The translations under genes and the position numbers were made by a program. A DNA stretch of 64,000 nucleotides from Thioclava marina (GTDB taxonomy: Bacteria > Pseudomonadota > Alphaproteobacteria > Rhodobacterales > Rhodobacteraceae), in assembly GCF_002020135.1 (NCBI RefSeq), contig NZ_MPZS01000001.1, positions 1,922,001 to 1,986,000 on the forward strand, given 5' to 3'. The notes beneath the pieces were generated by a model. It had not been told where the DNA came from. It ran no database searches and saw nothing but the letters and a program-made list of their open reading frames with translations. Shown one piece after another: positions 33,902-43,115 of this stretch. The stretch's first letter is position 1; every line of letters starts with the position of its first letter.

Positions 33902-35599
33902 TCACTTCACCAGATAGGGGCGACCGCGCCGGTTCGCGTGGCGCCCTTCCCCGGCATTGAGCGGGAAATCCCCCATCACGAGCGGCTGCATGCCCTGGTT
34001 CTTGAGGTTTTGCAGGAATTGCGGGAAGCCCGTCAACTCGACCATCTGCGGCGCCTCGGTCAGGCGGCGCGTGGCGCGGGGGCTGATCTCGTCGATGATG
34101 GTCTGCAAAGGCTCCATCGGGTTTTCGATGAACTCGGCCACTGTCCAGATCCGAACGCGCGCCTTCACATACATGGAGCGCAGGATCTCCAGATGTTCCA
34201 GCTCGCGCTTTTGCAGCCGTGCGGCCTCGCGGCGGATCGTGGCGAAATTCTCGTTCATCCGCGAGAGCGGCAAGGCCCAGGCGCCGGTGATCACCGAGAT
34301 CTGCGCGTTCGGGTCGGTCGCGGTGAACCAGTTGTTGGCCTGATTGTCCCGCGGCGAGAACATGTAGCACTGTCGCTCCCCGCGGGAGTTCCAGATCAGG
34401 TTGGTCAGGAAGGCGCGCGGGTTGTAGTCGCGCAGTGCCGGGTCATCGGTCAGGCAGCCGTTGAACATCGTATCACCGCCCGCGAACTTGGCGCCTTCAG
34501 GGGCGAAGAGATGGCCATGCACCCGCGCGCCCACGTATTTCGCGAGCCAGCCATCGAAATTCTCGAAGAGATCCGAGAAGCCATGGAAGACCGAATAGGG
34601 TGCCGAGGTCTTGCCGTTCTCGTGGTCCTTCTTCGGAAAGCGGCTTTGCATGTAGAGGCCGGGGCGACCGCGTGTGCGCCGCTCGATCGATTTCGAGAAA
34701 AGACGGTCGATCTTGGCCGGGTTGGGTTCGGCCATCGCCGGGCTTTGGGCATTCTTCGTCAGGAATGTCTGATAGAGCCGGTCCGCACGCGGCCAGATCT
34801 TGCGCGCGATGAAGCAGTCCGAACGGCGCAGAAGCTGGAGGTGGTCGTCGTAGAAGATATGCGGCTTGCCCTGGAAATCGAACTTGGTCAGCGTGAGCGA
34901 GCGGCTCTCGATCGAGGTGGCATAGAGCCTTGAAAGGGTCTGGAAATAGCTCTCGTCAGGGATCCAGACGCGCTTGAAATAACGGTCGTAGAGCGGTCGG
35001 TCCGGGTCTTGCAGGATCGCGGACAAGGTCTGGCGCGTCAGGCACCACCACTGACTTCCGAGATGCGGCACGAGCCCCGACGGGATGCGGCGCTTGAAGC
35101 CGACGCGGCGCTGAAACTCGACATAGCGGTCGAAGAGGCGGCGCTGCTTCTTCCACGAGAAGGGGAACCGCAGGGTGAAACGCTCGATGTCGATGCCGCC
35201 GACGGTCCAGCCGACTTCGGTCGTGGTCACGCTCTCGATGAAATCGGTATAGGGGCGCGCGTCGAGATAGTCGGTCAGTTCCTTCAGCGGCCGCAGCGGC
35301 AGGCACGAGCCGGAGGCGAGATAGACGTGGCGCACCTCGGCATGGCGTTCCAGCATCTGCTCGGCCGCGGCCTGGCTGGCGGCGACGAGCGACCAGGTGC
35401 CCCATTCGCATTTGTAGCGCCGAGAGAAGGAGACATTGTCGAGATCGGCCAGAGCCTTCTGGAAACCCTTGTAATCAGGGGCGCTGACACGGGCATCGAC
35501 ATGGATCACCACCGGCGCGCCACCCTCGGCCCAGAACCGCGCGACCTGAGCCGCACGGTCGAGCGCGGTGTGGCACATCATGATGAAACCGACGGTCAC
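33902..35599 (-). CDS. Core-2/I-branching-type beta-glycosyltransferase
   Basis: 565 residues. The first half is a GT14-like domain: GFIMMCHTALDRAAQVARFW, VVIHVDARVSAPDY, SRRYKCEWGTWSLVAASQAA, VYLASGSCLPLRPLKEL, HLGSQWWCLTRQTLSAIL and WIPDESYFQTL all follow the Core-2/I-branching/xylosyltransferase pattern. The second half (about 290-565) is an extra domain common to alphaproteobacterial members, with unknown function. Likely adds a beta-linked HexNAc or xylose branch to a surface polysaccharide. Tightly packed with the sulfotransferase after it and a GT2 enzyme before it. Confidence 0.82.
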   Translation of the reverse strand: MTVGFIMMCHTALDRAAQVARFWAEGGAPVVIHVDARVSAPDYKGFQKALADLDNVSFSRRYKCEWGTWSLVAASQAAAEQMLERHAEVRHVYLASGSCLPLRPLKELTDYLDARPYTDFIESVTTTEVGWTVGGIDIERFTLRFPFSWKKQRRLFDRYVEFQRRVGFKRRIPSGLVPHLGSQWWCLTRQTLSAILQDPDRPLYDRYFKRVWIPDESYFQTLSRLYATSIESRSLTLTKFDFQGKPHIFYDDHLQLLRRSDCFIARKIWPRADRLYQTFLTKNAQSPAMAEPNPAKIDRLFSKSIERRTRGRPGLYMQSRFPKKDHENGKTSAPYSVFHGFSDLFENFDGWLAKYVGARVHGHLFAPEGAKFAGGDTMFNGCLTDDPALRDYNPRAFLTNLIWNSRGERQCYMFSPRDNQANNWFTATDPNAQISVITGAWALPLSRMNENFATIRREAARLQKRELEHLEILRSMYVKARVRIWTVAEFIENPMEPLQTIIDEISPRATRRLTEAPQMVELTGFPQFLQNLKNQGMQPLVMGDFPLNAGEGRHANRRGRPYLVK

Positions 35600-35612
35600 G
35601 GGTGAAATCCTC

Positions 35613-36623
35613 TCATGCCCAATTGCCCTTGGACATCAGTCCGAGGATCTCGAGCTGGCGCCAATTGATATATTTTTCCGACCATTTGCACCACAAATCG
35701 GGCTCTTTTGAGATGGTCCGGGCATAAGCGTGATATTCGCGCGACCCTGCATAATGCTGTTTGCGTTGCAGCTCTTCCTCGACCTTGGCGGTGAGCGGCG
35801 AGAGGAATTTCGCGTGCAGCAGGCAGCCCGAGGCCATCTCGCCGCCGATCGTGTCATAGACCTGATTGAGCCCGCGCGGCAAAAGCATGTGGGTCGAGGA
35901 GAGATAGACATGCCCTCGCTCCCATTTCACCAGCGGGATCTTGTTGAGCGACGGCGCGCGTTTGGGCTCTTCGGGGAAGAAGATCCGGGCCCGCGGCCCC
36001 CCCTGAATCCACAAGTTGCGGTATTCCGGGTTGGTCTTGATCATGTAATTGCCGCTATCGAACCAACAGGCCAGATCGAAGGGGTTCTGGCCCTCGCGAT
36101 AGGGCTGCGCGTCGATCGGGCCTTTCGGATACATGTCCAGAAGCATCGCCGGGAAAGAGCGGATGCCATAGGTGTCGAGCCAATCCGTGAGCGCCTGGAT
36201 GGGGCGAGTGTCGCAGAACGGGTAGACGAGGAACTCGTCGGGATCGAGCGTCAGCGTCCAGTGCCCGGTGCCGTATTTGCGCAGCAGCCAGTTCATCCAG
36301 TCCATGCCGAAATTCGCAGCCTTGTAGGAAGCCGACGTCGTCCAGACAGAGCAATCCTCCTGCTCGGCGAGATAGTCCGCCGATCCGTCATCGCTGCCAT
36401 TATCGACAAAGAGGAAATGGCGCACCCCCATGTCCCGGTAGTAGCGCAGGAAATAGGGCAGGCGGATGCGTTCGTTGCGCGCGGTGACGAAAACGAGAAC
36501 GTCATCGGGTCTGATCTGGGCTGTGCGATCGGACAGCGGGCTCAGTTCCCGCCGTTTCCGAATGGCGCGAAACTGTCTCAACCTGCGTTTTCGACGCAGC
36601 CTGACCAGATCTCTCAGTCCCAC
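35613..36623 (-). CDS. glycosyltransferase family 2 (GT92/GT2-like), paralogue A
   Basis: 336 residues from GTG 36623. Glycosyltransferase fold A: VFVTARNERIRLPYFLRYYR, FLFVDNGSDDGSADYL and the DxD-containing LTLDPDEFLVYP. The length and start are set by alignment with its neighbour at 36819, whose ATG aligns with this GTG; an in-frame ATG at 36698 would add 25 residues. Clusters such as GGPRARIFF and HMLLPRGLN recur in both. No membrane segment is seen, so cytosolic-face action on a lipid-linked glycan is likely. Confidence 0.8.
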   Translation of the reverse strand: MGLRDLVRLRRKRRLRQFRAIRKRRELSPLSDRTAQIRPDDVLVFVTARNERIRLPYFLRYYRDMGVRHFLFVDNGSDDGSADYLAEQEDCSVWTTSASYKAANFGMDWMNWLLRKYGTGHWTLTLDPDEFLVYPFCDTRPIQALTDWLDTYGIRSFPAMLLDMYPKGPIDAQPYREGQNPFDLACWFDSGNYMIKTNPEYRNLWIQGGPRARIFFPEEPKRAPSLNKIPLVKWERGHVYLSSTHMLLPRGLNQVYDTIGGEMASGCLLHAKFLSPLTAKVEEELQRKQHYAGSREYHAYARTISKEPDLWCKWSEKYINWRQLEILGLMSKGNWA

Positions 36624-36818
36624 GTGTCGTCCCTTCCGCAAATGCGGCCTGTTATTGCTGAATATACTTAGCAGAAGGTTAACTGTCGCCTTGGCCAAAA
36701 CGACAAGTTTTCCCCTTTGGATTCAATAGTCTCCTGTGTCTTAGCCTCTTTGTGGGTGCCTGAGAAGAGACGGCATTACCTTTGCGTCACCTTTTGTTGC
36801 AAATGTGACGACAATCAA

Positions 36819-37841
36819 TCAGACCCAGCCGCCGCGCGACATCAGGCCCTGTGCCTCGAGCTGGCGCCAGCTGCCAAGCGGCGCGGAGTAGGGCGTCCAG
36901 AGCTGCGGGTCGGCGATGAGCGCGTCGTAATAGGGGTCGAACTCCTCCGGACGGCCGAAATGCTCGCGCCGCGCTTTCTCTTCGGAAGATTTCTCGATCA
37001 CCGTGTCGAGGAACTTGGTGTGCAGCAGGAGCCCCGAGATCGCCTCGCCGCCTCCATCGTCGTAGGTCTTGTTGAGGTGGCGCGGCAGGAGCGCGTGGGT
37101 CGAGTTCAGATAGGCGAAGCGACGATTCCAGCGCACGAGGGGAATCTTCGACAGGGTCGGCGCCCGACGCGGTCGCTGCGCGAAGAAGCTGCGCGCGCGT
37201 GGCCCGCCCTGGATCCAGAGCGCCTGGCTGCGCTCCTGCCGGGTCATCGTGTAATTTCCCGCATCGAACCAGCTCAGGATCTGGCGCGGATCCTGACCCG
37301 CCTGATAGCTCTGCGCACCGATTCGCCCCTTCGGGTAGAGTTCGAGCATCATCGCCGGAAAGGCGGGGATGCCCGAGGCGTCGAGCCAGCCCGTGAGCGC
37401 GGGCAGCGGGCGCGTGTCATGGTAGGGGTAGATCAGCAACTCGTCGGCATCGACGGTGAGGCACCAGTGATCGTGACCGTGACGGATCATCAGCCAGGTG
37501 ATCCAGTCGAGCCCGAAGCGCGAGGCGCGATAGCTCGCCGGCGTCGTCCAGAGAGAGACATCGCGCGCTTCGGCCAGAAGGCCCGTGGTGCCATCGGAGC
37601 TGCCATTGTCGACGATGAGGAAGTGATCGACGCCGAGATCGCGGTAATGACGCAGGAAATAGGGCAGGCGCAGGGCCTCGTTGCGCATCACCGCGAAGGC
37701 GAGGATATCGCCAGGGCGGATCTTGCGAGTCCGGTCGGAGAGGCGTTCGAGCTGATGGCGCTTGCGCAGGGCACGCCAGAGGAATTGCTTGCGCTTGAGG
37801 CGCAGCCTGTAGGCGTCCCATAGCTCCCGGCGCGATGCCAT
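36819..37841 (-). CDS. glycosyltransferase family 2 (GT92/GT2-like), paralogue B
   Basis: 340 residues, collinear with the preceding entry: AFAVMRNEALRLPYFLRHYR, FLIVDNGSSDGTTGLL, DxD region LTVDADELLIYP, then GNYTMTRQERSQALWIQGG, GGPRARSFF and ALLPRHLN. The two are a tandem duplication that has diverged well, implying different donors or linkages. 195 bp separate them; a promoter may lie there. The gene is followed upstream by galE, which could supply UDP-galactose. Confidence 0.8.
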   Translation of the reverse strand: MASRRELWDAYRLRLKRKQFLWRALRKRHQLERLSDRTRKIRPGDILAFAVMRNEALRLPYFLRHYRDLGVDHFLIVDNGSSDGTTGLLAEARDVSLWTTPASYRASRFGLDWITWLMIRHGHDHWCLTVDADELLIYPYHDTRPLPALTGWLDASGIPAFPAMMLELYPKGRIGAQSYQAGQDPRQILSWFDAGNYTMTRQERSQALWIQGGPRARSFFAQRPRRAPTLSKIPLVRWNRRFAYLNSTHALLPRHLNKTYDDGGGEAISGLLLHTKFLDTVIEKSSEEKARREHFGRPEEFDPYYDALIADPQLWTPYSAPLGSWRQLEAQGLMSRGGWV

Positions 37842-37868
37842 GCCCTCTCCCGATCCGCTCGGCGCGGA

Positions 37869-38855
37869 TCAGTATTCATACTCTTTCGCCTGATGCCAAC
37901 GCCATGCATCGCCGATCATCACGGAAAGATCGGAGCGTTGCGGTTGCCACCCCAGTTCCTCAAGCGCGCGTTTCGAGCCCGAGACGAGGCAGGCGGCATC
38001 GCCGGCGCGGCGCTCGCCCTCGACGATGGGCACATCGCGATTGGTTACCGTGCGCGAGGCGTCGATCACTTCGCGCACCGAAAACCCGTTGCCCGAGCCA
38101 AGACAGAAGACGCGCGAAGGCTCGCCGCTCTCCAGCCATTTCAGCCCTAGAACATGCGCATCGACCAGATCGGAGACATGGACGTAATCGCGGATGCAGG
38201 TGCCGTCGCGCGTGGGATAGTCCGAGCCGAACACCGTCAGTGCCGGGCGCTTGCCCGCGATCGCGTCGAGCATCAGCGGGATCAGGTGGGTTTCCGGCAC
38301 ATGCTGCTCGCCCAGCTCGGCGTCGGGGTCGGCGCCGGCCACGTTGAAATAGCGGAAGATCACCGAGTTCAGCCCGTGGCTCGCGCCGAAATCGCGCAGC
38401 ATATCCTCGATGGCGCGTTTCGAGCCGCCATAGGCGTTGATCGGGCGCTGCTCGGTGTCTTCGTCCAGCACCACCCCGTCCTGGTCACCATAGGTCGCGC
38501 AGGTCGAGGAGAAGACGAAATTCTTGCAGTCGGCCTCTACCGCCGTTTCGATCAAATTCAGCGCGCAATTGACGTTGGTGCGCCAGTATTTCGAGGGGTT
38601 CTGCATCGACTCGCCGACGAGGCTCAGCGCAGCGAAATGCATCACCGCGATGGGCTGATATTTCGCGAAGACCTCGTCGAGCCGCGCCCGGTCGGCGAGA
38701 TCGCCTTCCTCAAGCGGACCGAACTTCACCGCCTCTTTCCAGCCGGTCGAGAAATTGTCGAAGCAGACCGGAACATAGCCTGCGCGGCTCAGAGCCTTGC
38801 AGGCGTGCGAGCCGATATAGCCCGCACCGCCCGTCACCAACACATGAGGTTTCAT
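37869..38855 (-). CDS. galE: UDP-glucose 4-epimerase
   Basis: 328 residues. Extended short-chain dehydrogenase: GGAGYIGSHACKAL binds NAD, the catalytic tyrosine and lysine are in NAYGGSKRAIEDML, and Ser/Thr lies in FSSTCATYGDQ. YPTRDGTCIRDYVHVSDL is highly characteristic of GalE. It interconverts UDP-glucose and UDP-galactose for surface polysaccharide. The start lies 3 bp from the galU stop, so galU-galE form an operon that feeds the glycosyltransferases downstream. Confidence 0.96.
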   Translation of the reverse strand: MKPHVLVTGGAGYIGSHACKALSRAGYVPVCFDNFSTGWKEAVKFGPLEEGDLADRARLDEVFAKYQPIAVMHFAALSLVGESMQNPSKYWRTNVNCALNLIETAVEADCKNFVFSSTCATYGDQDGVVLDEDTEQRPINAYGGSKRAIEDMLRDFGASHGLNSVIFRYFNVAGADPDAELGEQHVPETHLIPLMLDAIAGKRPALTVFGSDYPTRDGTCIRDYVHVSDLVDAHVLGLKWLESGEPSRVFCLGSGNGFSVREVIDASRTVTNRDVPIVEGERRAGDAACLVSGSKRALEELGWQPQRSDLSVMIGDAWRWHQAKEYEY

Positions 38856-38858
38856 CGC

Positions 38859-39752
38859 TTACTCGGCGGCCGTCCGCATGTTCATGATGTCGCCCAGATA
38901 GTCGCCGAACTCGTCCTTGAGATCGGACCGCTGGAGACCGAAAGCCACGGTGGCCTGAAGGAAGCCCGCCTTGGAACCGCAGTCGAAACGCTGGCCCTTG
39001 AAGCGATAGCCGTAAACCGGATTGCCGTTGGCGATCTCCTGCGCGATCGCGTCGGTCAGCTGGATCTCGCCGCCCGCACCGGTTTCCTTCTTGTTGAGGT
39101 TCTTCATGATCTCCGGCGTCAGGATGTAGCGCCCGATCACGGCGAGGTTCGACGGCGCGACGTCGGGCTGCGGTTTCTCGACCATGCCCTTCACCTTCAC
39201 CAGCGGCCCGTTCACCTCGGAAATATCGAGCACGCCGTAGGACGAGGTCTTCTCTGTGGGCACTTCCATCGCCGCGACGATGTTGCCGCCGGTTTCCTCG
39301 TAGGCTTCCATCATCTGCTGGAGGCAGGGCTTCTCGGCCGCGATCACGTCATCGGTCAGGATGACCGCGAAGGGCTCGTCATGCACGAGGCGGCGCGCGC
39401 ACCAGACCGCGTGGCCAAGCCCGAGCGGCTTGTTCTGGCGCACATAGGCGATGGCGCCGGAATCCATGTTGGTTTTCTTGAGCTCTTCGAGAAGGTCTTT
39501 CTTGTCCTTCTTGCGCAGGGCGGTCTCGAGCTCGGGCGCGTCGTCGAAATAATCTTCCAGCGCCGACTTGCCGCGCGAGGTCACGAAGATGAATTCCTTG
39601 ATGCCGGCCGCGCGCGCCTCGTCGATGGCGTATTGAATGAGCGGACGATCCACCAGCGTCAGGATCTCTTTCGGGATCGATTTCGTGGCGGGGAGGAAGC
39701 GGGTTCCAAGGCCGGCAACCGGGAAGATTGCCTTCGTCACCTTGCGTTTCAT
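38859..39752 (-). CDS. galU: UTP-glucose-1-phosphate uridylyltransferase
   Basis: 297 residues. Makes UDP-glucose from UTP and glucose 1-phosphate. AIFPVAGLGTRFLPATKSIPKE is the nucleotide-binding signature; PLIQYAIDEARAAGI, AVILTDDVIA and GYRFKGQRFDCGSKAGFLQA follow the family. It heads the minus-strand set galU-galE-GT-GT-GT-sulfotransferase. The 188 bp upstream (39753-39940) should contain its promoter, but no strong consensus was evident to me. Confidence 0.96.
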   Translation of the reverse strand: MKRKVTKAIFPVAGLGTRFLPATKSIPKEILTLVDRPLIQYAIDEARAAGIKEFIFVTSRGKSALEDYFDDAPELETALRKKDKKDLLEELKKTNMDSGAIAYVRQNKPLGLGHAVWCARRLVHDEPFAVILTDDVIAAEKPCLQQMMEAYEETGGNIVAAMEVPTEKTSSYGVLDISEVNGPLVKVKGMVEKPQPDVAPSNLAVIGRYILTPEIMKNLNKKETGAGGEIQLTDAIAQEIANGNPVYGYRFKGQRFDCGSKAGFLQATVAFGLQRSDLKDEFGDYLGDIMNMRTAAE

Positions 39753-39940
39753 TCATCACCTTTATCGTTACTGCGCCGAAGCGCTAATTGCCGCCATTGT
39801 GGCGAGTCTTGCGGCGCGTAACAAGGAACCTGCCGCACTGCCGCATCATCACGCGCTGTTTGTTGCGCATGTAAGGGGAAAATCGCCCCAATCGCTTCAG
39901 GTTCCCGCGAAATGGAAACTTTGCGTGATGCAGGTTCGCG

Positions 39941-40741
39941 TCAGGCCAGACCCATTTCGCGCATCATCGACTCGATGCGTGGCACGTCCGAAGGGTTGTT
40001 GAGTTCCCAGAACTGCCGCCCGCGCGCCTCGACCTCGGTGCACAGCACGGCACGACCGTTCTCGAGAAACCGCAGCTGCTCGAGCCCTTCAAGCGTTTCC
40101 AGCGGTCCGATCGGCCAGGTGGCGTAATCGGCGAGCGTGTCGGGACGGTAGGCGTAGACGCCGACGTGATGGAAGACCGGGGTGGGATCGTGCGGTAGGT
40201 AGCTTTCGGCGGTGTAGGGGATCACTTCCTTGGAGAAATAGAGCCCGCGATTGCCCGCGCCAAAGACGGCGGTGGTGCCGCCGACTCGGCCGTGATGGCG
40301 ATCCTCCCGCAGACTGGCGAGCATCTCGCCCTCGCAGCGCAGCACCGGGGTGGCGAGTTCCGCCCAGTCATTCGCACGCAGCCCAGCGACCAGATCCTCG
40401 ATGAACCAGGCCGGCGTCAGCGGCGCATCGCCTTGCAGGTTGACGACGATCTCGTAGTCACCGCCAAGCGTCTCCGCCGCCTCGGCGCAACGCTCGGTCC
40501 CGTTGCGGCAGGTCTCGGAGGTCATCACCACCTCGGCACCGAAGGTTTCGCAGGCCTCGCGGATGCGCGCGTCATCGGTTGCGACGACGACCCGATCGGC
40601 GCCCCGCACGTCCTGCGCGGCCTCCCAGCTTCGCTGGATCAGGGTCTTTTTCACGCCCGTCGCACCGGTCAGTTCGACGAGCGGTTTGCCGGGATAGCGC
40701 GTCGAGGCGTAGCGGGCGGGGATGACGATGAGAACAGACAT
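39941..40741 (-). CDS. kdsB: 3-deoxy-manno-octulosonate cytidylyltransferase
   Basis: 266 residues from the second of two adjacent ATGs. Activates Kdo as CMP-Kdo for lipid A-core assembly. IPARYASTRYPGKPLVELTG is the CTP-binding signature, with RVVVATDDARI, MTSETCRNGTERCAEA and VVNLQGDAPLTPAW following. The overlap with the cysQ stop (TGATG) shows a cysQ-kdsB transcript. With kdsD at 28260, two Kdo-pathway genes are in the window. Confidence 0.94.
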   Translation of the reverse strand: MSVLIVIPARYASTRYPGKPLVELTGATGVKKTLIQRSWEAAQDVRGADRVVVATDDARIREACETFGAEVVMTSETCRNGTERCAEAAETLGGDYEIVVNLQGDAPLTPAWFIEDLVAGLRANDWAELATPVLRCEGEMLASLREDRHHGRVGGTTAVFGAGNRGLYFSKEVIPYTAESYLPHDPTPVFHHVGVYAYRPDTLADYATWPIGPLETLEGLEQLRFLENGRAVLCTEVEARGRQFWELNNPSDVPRIESMMREMGLA

Positions 40742-41538
40742 CATTTCACCAGAAGAACGCCGGGGGCGTAGGCGATGAAGAACGGGTTCTCGAAGCCGGG
40801 CTTGCCATAGGTGAAGGGCGTGTGATCGTCGAAGCGGACCATCTCGCCACCCGCGCCGCGCAGCACCGCGTCACCGGCCGCCGTGTCCCATTCCATCGTG
40901 CGCCCGAGCCGCGGATAGAGATCGGCCTCGCCGGTCGCCACGAGGCAGAATTTCAGCGACGAGCCAGCCGAGCGCATATCCTTCACCGCGTATTTGCCGA
41001 TGTAATCGTCGGTCGCCTGATCGCGGTGCGATTTCGATGCGACCACCATCAGCCCGCGATTGTCGGGCATTGAGACGGTGATCGGCTTGTGCGGGCCCAT
41101 CGCCTGTTTCGGGAAGTTCGGGCCTTCCTCCTCGACCGCGCGGCCATCGGCCAACGTATAGAAGAGCCGCCCCTTTGCGGGCGCATAGACCACGCCGCGC
41201 ACCGGCTTACCGTCTTCGACATAGGCGATGTTCACGGTGAAATCGCCGCGGCGCTGGACGAATTCCTTGGTGCCGTCGAGCGGATCGACGATGAGGAAGG
41301 TCGAGACGTCCTGATCATGGCTCGCCGCCTGCTCCTCGGTCACCAGCGCGACATCTGGGAAGGCCTCGCGCAGACCGGCCGAGATCAGCGCGTCCGCGGC
41401 CTCGTCGGCCTCGGTCACGGGCGAATTGTCGGATTTGGATTTCACTTCGAAGTCAGGGGAATTGTAGATCTCCATGATCCTGTCGCCCGCTTCGAGAGCA
41501 AGCCGGCGCATGACTTGCATCAGATGCTCGAAATCCAT
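40741..41538 (-). CDS. cysQ: 3'(2'),5'-bisphosphate nucleotidase CysQ
   Basis: 265 residues of the inositol-monophosphatase fold. Metal ligands are seen in VTEEQAASHD and IVDPLDGTKEFVQRRGDFTVNIAY, and the second part of the site is in RTMEWDTAAGDAVL. It removes phosphate from 3'-phosphoadenosine 5'-phosphate, the by-product of every PAPS-dependent sulfotransferase. This makes it metabolically tied to the three sulfotransferase-like genes in the window. ATG 41538 chosen with GGAG upstream; a GTG at 41544 is possible. Coupled to kdsB. Confidence 0.93.
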   Translation of the reverse strand: MDFEHLMQVMRRLALEAGDRIMEIYNSPDFEVKSKSDNSPVTEADEAADALISAGLREAFPDVALVTEEQAASHDQDVSTFLIVDPLDGTKEFVQRRGDFTVNIAYVEDGKPVRGVVYAPAKGRLFYTLADGRAVEEEGPNFPKQAMGPHKPITVSMPDNRGLMVVASKSHRDQATDDYIGKYAVKDMRSAGSSLKFCLVATGEADLYPRLGRTMEWDTAAGDAVLRGAGGEMVRFDDHTPFTYGKPGFENPFFIAYAPGVLLVK

Positions 41539-41666
41539 GATCACTCCGTTCCGCCAAATTCAGGCCTGATTGCTATGATTTATCTCCCCCCTTATGATGC
41601 GGCGACAAGGCTTGGGCAAGGTTTGCCCGATAGGCTGGCGGCGCGCCGCACCCGATTGGCAGGAAA

Positions 41667-42488
41667 ATGTTCAAAGCAGATCGCAGCAATTCCACGCTTG
41701 GATCGACCTTCAGCCTGCTGGAGCTCATCTATCACGCCACCGTTCGCAAACTGCGCCAATCGCATGGCAATGCGCTGGTCGGCCTGTTGCTGAACATGGT
41801 GCAGACGATCCTGCTGATCCTGACCTTCTACATCATGTTCGGCGTGCTCGGCCTGCGCGGCAATTCGGTGCGCGGCGACTTCCTGCTTTACGTGATGAGC
41901 GGGATCTTCCTGTTCCTGACCCATACCAAGACCATCGGCGCGGTGTTCGGGGCAGAGGGGCCGACCTCGGCGATGATGAAACACGCGCCGATGACCACGG
42001 CGATCTCGATCTCGGCGGCGGCGCTGAGCACGCTCTACATCCAGATGCTCTCGATGATCACGGTGCTCTTCATCTACCATGCGGCGTTTCAGCCGATCGA
42101 GATCTACGACTGGGTCGGCGCGCTGGCGATGATGCTTTTGTCTTGGTTCGTCGGGCTTGCGATCGGGCTCGTCTTCCTCGCCGCCAAGCCCTGGGCGCCC
42201 GATGTGGTGGGCGTGATCCAGCAGATTTACAGCCGCGCGAACATGATCGCCTCGGGCAAGATGTTCCTCGCCAACAACCTGCCGCACAAGATGCTCGTGC
42301 TATTCGACTGGAATCCGCTCTTCCACACGATCGACCAGGCGCGCGGCTATACCTTCATCAATTACAACCCGCATTTTTCGAACTGGCACTATCCGCTCTA
42401 TGTCGGTCTGGCGCTTTTGATGATCGGGCTGATGGGCGAGTTCTACACGCGGCAATATGCCTCGCTGAGCTGGAGCGCGCGGCGCTAG
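41667..42488 (+). CDS. ABC-2 type polysaccharide export permease, orphan
   Basis: 273 residues with six membrane segments. It belongs to the KpsM/Wzm-like ABC-2 permease family: LIYHATVRKLRQSHGNALVGLL at the amphipathic N-terminus, GDFLLYVMSGIFLF, and a late DWNPLFHTIDQARGYTF where these permeases carry N-P-L. Expected to export a lipid-linked capsule or O-antigen-like polymer. No ATPase partner or periplasmic adaptor is adjacent, so it must pair with a subunit encoded elsewhere. Divergent from cysQ. Confidence 0.82.
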   Translation: MFKADRSNSTLGSTFSLLELIYHATVRKLRQSHGNALVGLLLNMVQTILLILTFYIMFGVLGLRGNSVRGDFLLYVMSGIFLFLTHTKTIGAVFGAEGPTSAMMKHAPMTTAISISAAALSTLYIQMLSMITVLFIYHAAFQPIEIYDWVGALAMMLLSWFVGLAIGLVFLAAKPWAPDVVGVIQQIYSRANMIASGKMFLANNLPHKMLVLFDWNPLFHTIDQARGYTFINYNPHFSNWHYPLYVGLALLMIGLMGEFYTRQYASLSWSARR

Positions 42489-42500
42489 TAGGCTGACCCG

Positions 42501-43115
42501 ATGAAACGTCTGGTCCTGATCCTCCCGCTCGTCCTCATGTCCCTGGCGGCACCCGCCTTGGCCGAGAGCTTCCCGCATTATGCCGATGTGAGCGGTGTCG
42601 CCGCCGATGACGTGCTCAACATCCGCGCCGAACCCTCGGCTTCGGCCCCGATCATCGGGGTGATCCCGCCAGACACGACACTGATCGAGGTGACCGGCGC
42701 GTCGGAAGATGGAAAGTGGCGGCGTCTGAATGCGGGTGAGCGGTCGGGGTGGGTCTCGGCGCGCTATCTGGAATCAGAGCCGATGCCGCCCTGGTGGACC
42801 GAACGCGTGCCGCTGTTCTGCTACGGCACCGAACCGTTCTGGAGCGTCAGCTACGAACCCGGCCTTCTGAGCCTCGAGATGCCCGGTGAGGAACCGCGCA
42901 GTCTCGGGATCGAGTGGAGCGGCGCGCCGCAGAGCGGGGCTTTCGAGACCATCGGCTGGAAGATCCGGGGCGGCGGGGCCGAGGGGTTCTCGGTTCTGCG
43001 CAATCGCGAATGCTCGGACGGGATGAGCGACAGGAAATATGCGATCGGGATCGATTTCTTCCTGCGCACACCCGAGGAAGACCTCGTATTCACCGGCTGC
43101 TGCGCGCTGAACTGA
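42501..43115 (+). CDS. exported SH3b-domain protein
   Basis: 204 residues with a signal peptide ending APALAES. A bacterial SH3 domain covers about 30-92 (VLNIRAEPSASAPIIGVIPPDTTLIEV, GWVSARYL). The C-terminal part (about 100-204) has WWTERVPLFCYGTEPFWSV, repeated short strands and cysteines ending in TGCCALN, similar to COG3650-type membrane-associated domains. Function unknown; SH3b suggests cell-wall contact in the periplasm. The start is 12 bp after the permease stop, so they are likely co-transcribed. Confidence 0.75.
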   Translation: MKRLVLILPLVLMSLAAPALAESFPHYADVSGVAADDVLNIRAEPSASAPIIGVIPPDTTLIEVTGASEDGKWRRLNAGERSGWVSARYLESEPMPPWWTERVPLFCYGTEPFWSVSYEPGLLSLEMPGEEPRSLGIEWSGAPQSGAFETIGWKIRGGGAEGFSVLRNRECSDGMSDRKYAIGIDFFLRTPEEDLVFTGCCALN

